A stretch of 9,280 nucleotides of DNA, taken from positions 1 to 9,280 of the forward strand of contig DBCB01000297.1 of NCBI GenBank assembly GCA_002303765.1, in the 5' to 3' direction. Every line of letters begins with the position of its first letter. The first letter of the stretch is position 1. The notes beneath the pieces were generated by a model, which saw nothing but the letters and a program-made list of their open reading frames with translations, ran no database searches and was not told the DNA's origin. The position numbers and the translations under genes are program-made. Of the stretch, positions 6,292 to 9,280 are shown piece by piece. The DNA is from Planctomycetaceae bacterium UBA969. Lineage in GTDB: Bacteria > Planctomycetota > Planctomycetia > Gemmatales > Gemmataceae.

Positions 6292-9279
6292 TCATCTTGA
6301 AGCTTTGAGGAACGCAACCAGATCTGCTAGTTCCTGCGGTGTGAATTGTTGATCGAGCCCCGCAGGCATTACGGAAACAGCACCCGGTTCCATGATTTCA
6401 ATATCCGCCCTGAGGATGCGCATTTGCTGATCAGGGCCGGTTATTAAAACAATATCCTCTGGCGATTCAGATTTAATCACTCCTTGAAAAACCTTACCTG
6501 ATGAAGTCGCAATTTTTATAGGTTCATAACTTCGAACAAAGCTTGCGCTAGGGAAAAGAATTGCCTCAAGTAAATCGCGTTCGCTGCGAATCTGACCAAT
6601 CTTAGTAAGGTCTGGTCCAACCTTGCCGCCCAAATATCCAATGGCATGGCAAACAATACAGGCTGCCTTTGCATTTTGAAAAACAATCTGCCCCTTGCGG
6701 ATATCCCCTGTCGAAATCAGAGGCAGAATCGCCTCCAACTTTTCATACTGTTTGGATACTTGTGCACGGATATCAACTTGTAATTGATCAACTTCTTTTT
6801 GGACATCCGGCCCAAGCTTCTTAAGTTTTTCCTTTATCGTTTCAACTCGAATAGATCCGATGGATGGAGACTTTCGAATCGCTGCCAACAATCCTTTCCC
6901 AATATTTTCATCAGTCACCCCAGCATAAACATCTAACAACCGATCCAATTCTGCAGGGCTTGCTTTTTCTAAAACTTTAAGCAGGGATACCAACTGAGCA
7001 GGAGACAACTTCGCTTTGGCTAAAGTTTCAGCGGTACTTATTCGTGTAGAAACAGCCTTATCTGTACTAAGGTTTTTCAAAAACAAAGGCTCAAAGTCAT
7101 CATCGCTGATCTTAAAGCCTTGAGGAATCAACGAAAAAGCCAGCAACCTTAAATCACTTTCGTTCTTGCCATCACCTGCAAGCGACCCGACAGATTGCGC
7201 AACCATTGCAAACTTGGCCGCACTCAACCTCAGCGATTTAAGTGCCTTCAAAGATTCCAGCACCATCGATTTATCTTTGGAACTCAAGGCAATTAAAATC
7301 GAATTCACCCACGATTCAGGTGCATCTTTTACGCCTGAAGATGCCATGGTTCGTAGTGCCATTTTCCGAATGGCGAGCTTTGTTGTTTCCTTGGATACCA
7401 AATCTGCAAGTATATTGGCAATCAATGGCGCCTGATGCAAACTTCCGAGCCTATTAAATAAATCAGCTATGGCTGGATCATTCTCATTGGTTTTATCAAG
7501 TGCTGTTTGTAAATGGGGTGCTAGGGCGTTGCCCCATTCGCCATGCCTAGAAACGATCCACCATGCAGAATCGCGCAATGATTTATCAGGCGAATTCAAA
7601 TCTTCCAACAACCATTCCACCTTTAACTTTTCAGGCTTCCCCATCTCCAAGGCATGAATGCAGACCTTCCTTACATTGGGGCTCTTACTTGCAAGCCCCT
7701 CAACAACAGAATCAAAATCTTGGATTTCATAAAGCGCATAAGTAAGGGCATGAGAAAGAACCCGATCAGTTGTTTTTTCTGCAACACTCAGAATTAACGG
7801 GATAGCTTGTTTATCCTTTGTACGGCCTGCTATCTCTGCAGCCAACCTTTGCTCGGGTGGCATGGAATTCTTCAATAAAGAATAGAGTTCATTTTTATGA
7901 GAATTACTCCGATGCAGCGATAAAGCATTCAATGCCGCAAGCCTAACCTTTTGTGAAGGGTCATTTAAACTAACTTTCAAAGCAAGCAAAGCACTTGGAG
8001 TTCCCAACTTACACAGCGCCCAAACAGAAGCAATTCTTGCATCAATCTTGTTTTCGGGAACATTCGCTTTCAAAATTTCATCAATCGCAGCATCCCCTTT
8101 TAATGCAAGGGCATCGGCTGCTTTTCGCCTTACAACAAAGCGTTCATCGGAAAGCATTTGCACTAACTTGTTTGCCGTGGTGGTTTTAAAATCCACTTTG
8201 ATTCCATTAGGGTCTGCGCTGGTTACAGCATCTGTTTTCCGAATACGATAAATTGCACCTCGAACATCGGGCTTCACTAACCCAGGTTGAGAAGTCGGGC
8301 AGCACAACTTGTACCAACCACCTGTATCGATCACCAAAAGCGAACCATCTGCATCTTCAATCACATCGGTGGGGTGAAAATCAATCTGATCAGACACAAG
8401 AAAATCTGAATCCTTGGAAGCAAGTCCCGCACCTTGATAATCAAGCTTATGTCTAGTGATTTTTCGCATGTTAAACGAACAGGCAAATAAGTTGTCTTTG
8501 TAATCCTTGCCAAACGCATTGGATTCATAAGCATGCAAACCACAGGGTGCAGCGGCGCCTAGATGGCTTAGCACAGGCATGACTTCGGGTGAAGTCCAAG
8601 GATGGGGACTTAATACGCCATGAACTTTTCCATAAATGCCACCATAAACAGCGTGAATCAAGCCATCGCGAAGCCCATTCGCAGGGTGTTGAAAAAAAGT
8701 CGTTGTAAAGATTCTTTCGCCAGAAGAAGTAAAAGTTACATCAACCGGGTTATCCATACCGCCGGTCATCACATGCTCAAAACCGCTACCATCAGGCTTC
8801 GAACGAAAAATATGGCTGGCAAAGGTGCTTAAGGGGAACGACCCCGATAGCTTATATTCTTGTTTGGCAAATGCACCCTTGCACCAATAGATAAAACCAT
8901 CCGTCCCAGCATAGGGTCCATGCAAATCGTTGGCACAACCTGTAAGAGTTTTACCTTGGAACCACTCCACCCTATCTTCAGCAACTCCATCGCCATCTTT
9001 GTCGGTTAATTTCCAAATTGAGGGAGGCGCAGCAACATACAAAGATCCATCAAGCCACATCGTACCTTCAGGGAACATCATATTTTCAGCAAAGACCGTG
9101 ACACTCTCGAACTTGCCATCAGTGTTTTTATCTTCCAGCCTTAATATCCGATGGGGCTTTTTCTGAAGTTGCACATCAGACTTTTCATTCGAGCCAGAAG
9201 AATCGGAAACATACAACCGACCTTGATCATCAAACGCAGCACTGATGGGCCTTGGTACCACATCTGACGAAGCACAAAG
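6292..9279 (-). CDS. PVC-type haem-binding CxxCH dehydrogenase (N-terminus beyond window edge)
   Basis: The frame is open through the right edge. A GTG at 9259-9261 can be read as a start, but the upstream codons encode LCASSD, fitting the usual 'xFxxxPxVxxPxAxxFDxxGRLYV' opening of the family, so the real start and signal peptide lie outside the window. Numbered from that GTG (989 residues): beta-propeller dehydrogenase-like domain (1-342) with two acidic, possibly Ca2+-binding loops (DKNTDGKFE, DKDGDGVAED), NDLHGPYAGTDGFIYWCKG, APCGLHAYESNAFG and the family hallmark GWYKLCCPTSQ followed by GAIYRIRK; a long array of HEAT-like helical repeats (about 360-820); a helical linker; and a haem c domain with C868-I-V-C871-H872 and Met965 (SVMPAG) as likely axial ligand. 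This is the TIGR02604/TIGR02603-type architecture of Planctomycetota and Verrucomicrobiota. Expected role: periplasmic oxidation of an unknown, probably carbohydrate-like substrate with electron transfer through its own haem. It lacks, within the window, the sugar-binding-like domain of the other copy. Confidence 0.93.
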   Translation of the reverse strand, partial: LCASSDVVPRPISAAFDDQGRLYVSDSSGSNEKSDVQLQKKPHRILRLEDKNTDGKFESVTVFAENMMFPEGTMWLDGSLYVAAPPSIWKLTDKDGDGVAEDRVEWFQGKTLTGCANDLHGPYAGTDGFIYWCKGAFAKQEYKLSGSFPLSTFASHIFRSKPDGSGFEHVMTGGMDNPVDVTFTSSGERIFTTTFFQHPANGLRDGLIHAVYGGIYGKVHGVLSPHPWTSPEVMPVLSHLGAAAPCGLHAYESNAFGKDYKDNLFACSFNMRKITRHKLDYQGAGLASKDSDFLVSDQIDFHPTDVIEDADGSLLVIDTGGWYKLCCPTSQPGLVKPDVRGAIYRIRKTDAVTSADPNGIKVDFKTTTANKLVQMLSDERFVVRRKAADALALKGDAAIDEILKANVPENKIDARIASVWALCKLGTPSALLALKVSLNDPSQKVRLAALNALSLHRSNSHKNELYSLLKNSMPPEQRLAAEIAGRTKDKQAIPLILSVAEKTTDRVLSHALTYALYEIQDFDSVVEGLASKSPNVRKVCIHALEMGKPEKLKVEWLLEDLNSPDKSLRDSAWWIVSRHGEWGNALAPHLQTALDKTNENDPAIADLFNRLGSLHQAPLIANILADLVSKETTKLAIRKMALRTMASSGVKDAPESWVNSILIALSSKDKSMVLESLKALKSLRLSAAKFAMVAQSVGSLAGDGKNESDLRLLAFSLIPQGFKISDDDFEPLFLKNLSTDKAVSTRISTAETLAKAKLSPAQLVSLLKVLEKASPAELDRLLDVYAGVTDENIGKGLLAAIRKSPSIGSIRVETIKEKLKKLGPDVQKEVDQLQVDIRAQVSKQYEKLEAILPLISTGDIRKGQIVFQNAKAACIVCHAIGYLGGKVGPDLTKIGQIRSERDLLEAILFPSASFVRSYEPIKIATSSGKVFQGVIKSESPEDIVLITGPDQQMRILRADIEIMEPGAVSVMPAGLDQQFTPQELADLVAFLKASR

Positions 9280-9280
9280 T

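Noticed and set aside
8361..8543. Small same-strand and opposite-strand frames inside the second cytochrome gene
   Set aside because: The main frame there carries family-hallmark motifs without interruption. The alternatives have none, so they are shadows.
1..9280. Mobile element, CRISPR or defence-system signatures
   Set aside because: I saw no transposase, integrase, nuclease or toxin-antitoxin-like gene, no regularly spaced direct repeats and no tRNA-like target. Coding style and composition look uniform across the window.

Overview
The window looks like a piece of a chromosome from the PVC superphylum, most likely a planctomycete. The main evidence is two very large genes of the Pirellula/Verrucomicrobium-type 'membrane-bound dehydrogenase plus haem c' class. 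Each encodes a beta-propeller, then HEAT-like repeats, then a C-terminal CxxCH cytochrome domain. This architecture is heavily expanded in Planctomycetota and Verrucomicrobiota. Base composition, judged by eye, is in the low-to-mid 40s percent G+C, which is low for many cultured planctomycetes, so I do not assign a genus.

Layout, left to right. (1) The 3' part of a multi-pass membrane protein on the + strand (3-845) runs off the left edge. (2) Converging on it, with a 30-base gap, is a complete secreted PVC-type cytochrome/dehydrogenase on the - strand (876-3980). It carries an extra N-terminal sugar-binding-like beta-sandwich, and its start is best placed at the ATG at 3980. (3) A 185-base AT-rich divergent intergenic region (3981-4165) holds a possible - strand promoter and two small inverted repeats. 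(4) On the + strand are a response regulator fused to a PP2C/SpoIIE-type serine/threonine phosphatase (4166-5437) and, 64 bases later, a short-chain dehydrogenase resembling gluconate 5-dehydrogenases (5502-6275). (5) Converging on these with only 16 bases between stops is a second PVC-type cytochrome/dehydrogenase on the - strand (6292-9279), whose N-terminus lies beyond the right edge.

Functionally, the two large proteins are expected in the periplasm or at the cell surface. There they could oxidise sugar- or polyol-like substrates and pass electrons to their own haem c. The short-chain dehydrogenase is cytoplasmic and could act on a related keto-acid or sugar. The RR-phosphatase is a signalling output protein that usually acts on an anti-sigma-factor antagonist in a partner-switching pathway, but no partner is encoded here. 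A common pathway for these genes is suggested only by proximity.

I see no tRNA, rRNA, CRISPR array, insertion sequence, attachment site or convincing rho-independent terminator. Nothing here amounts to a clearly new system. The most interesting points are the paired but architecturally different haem-dehydrogenases, the lectin-like add-on domain, and the very tight convergent gene ends.
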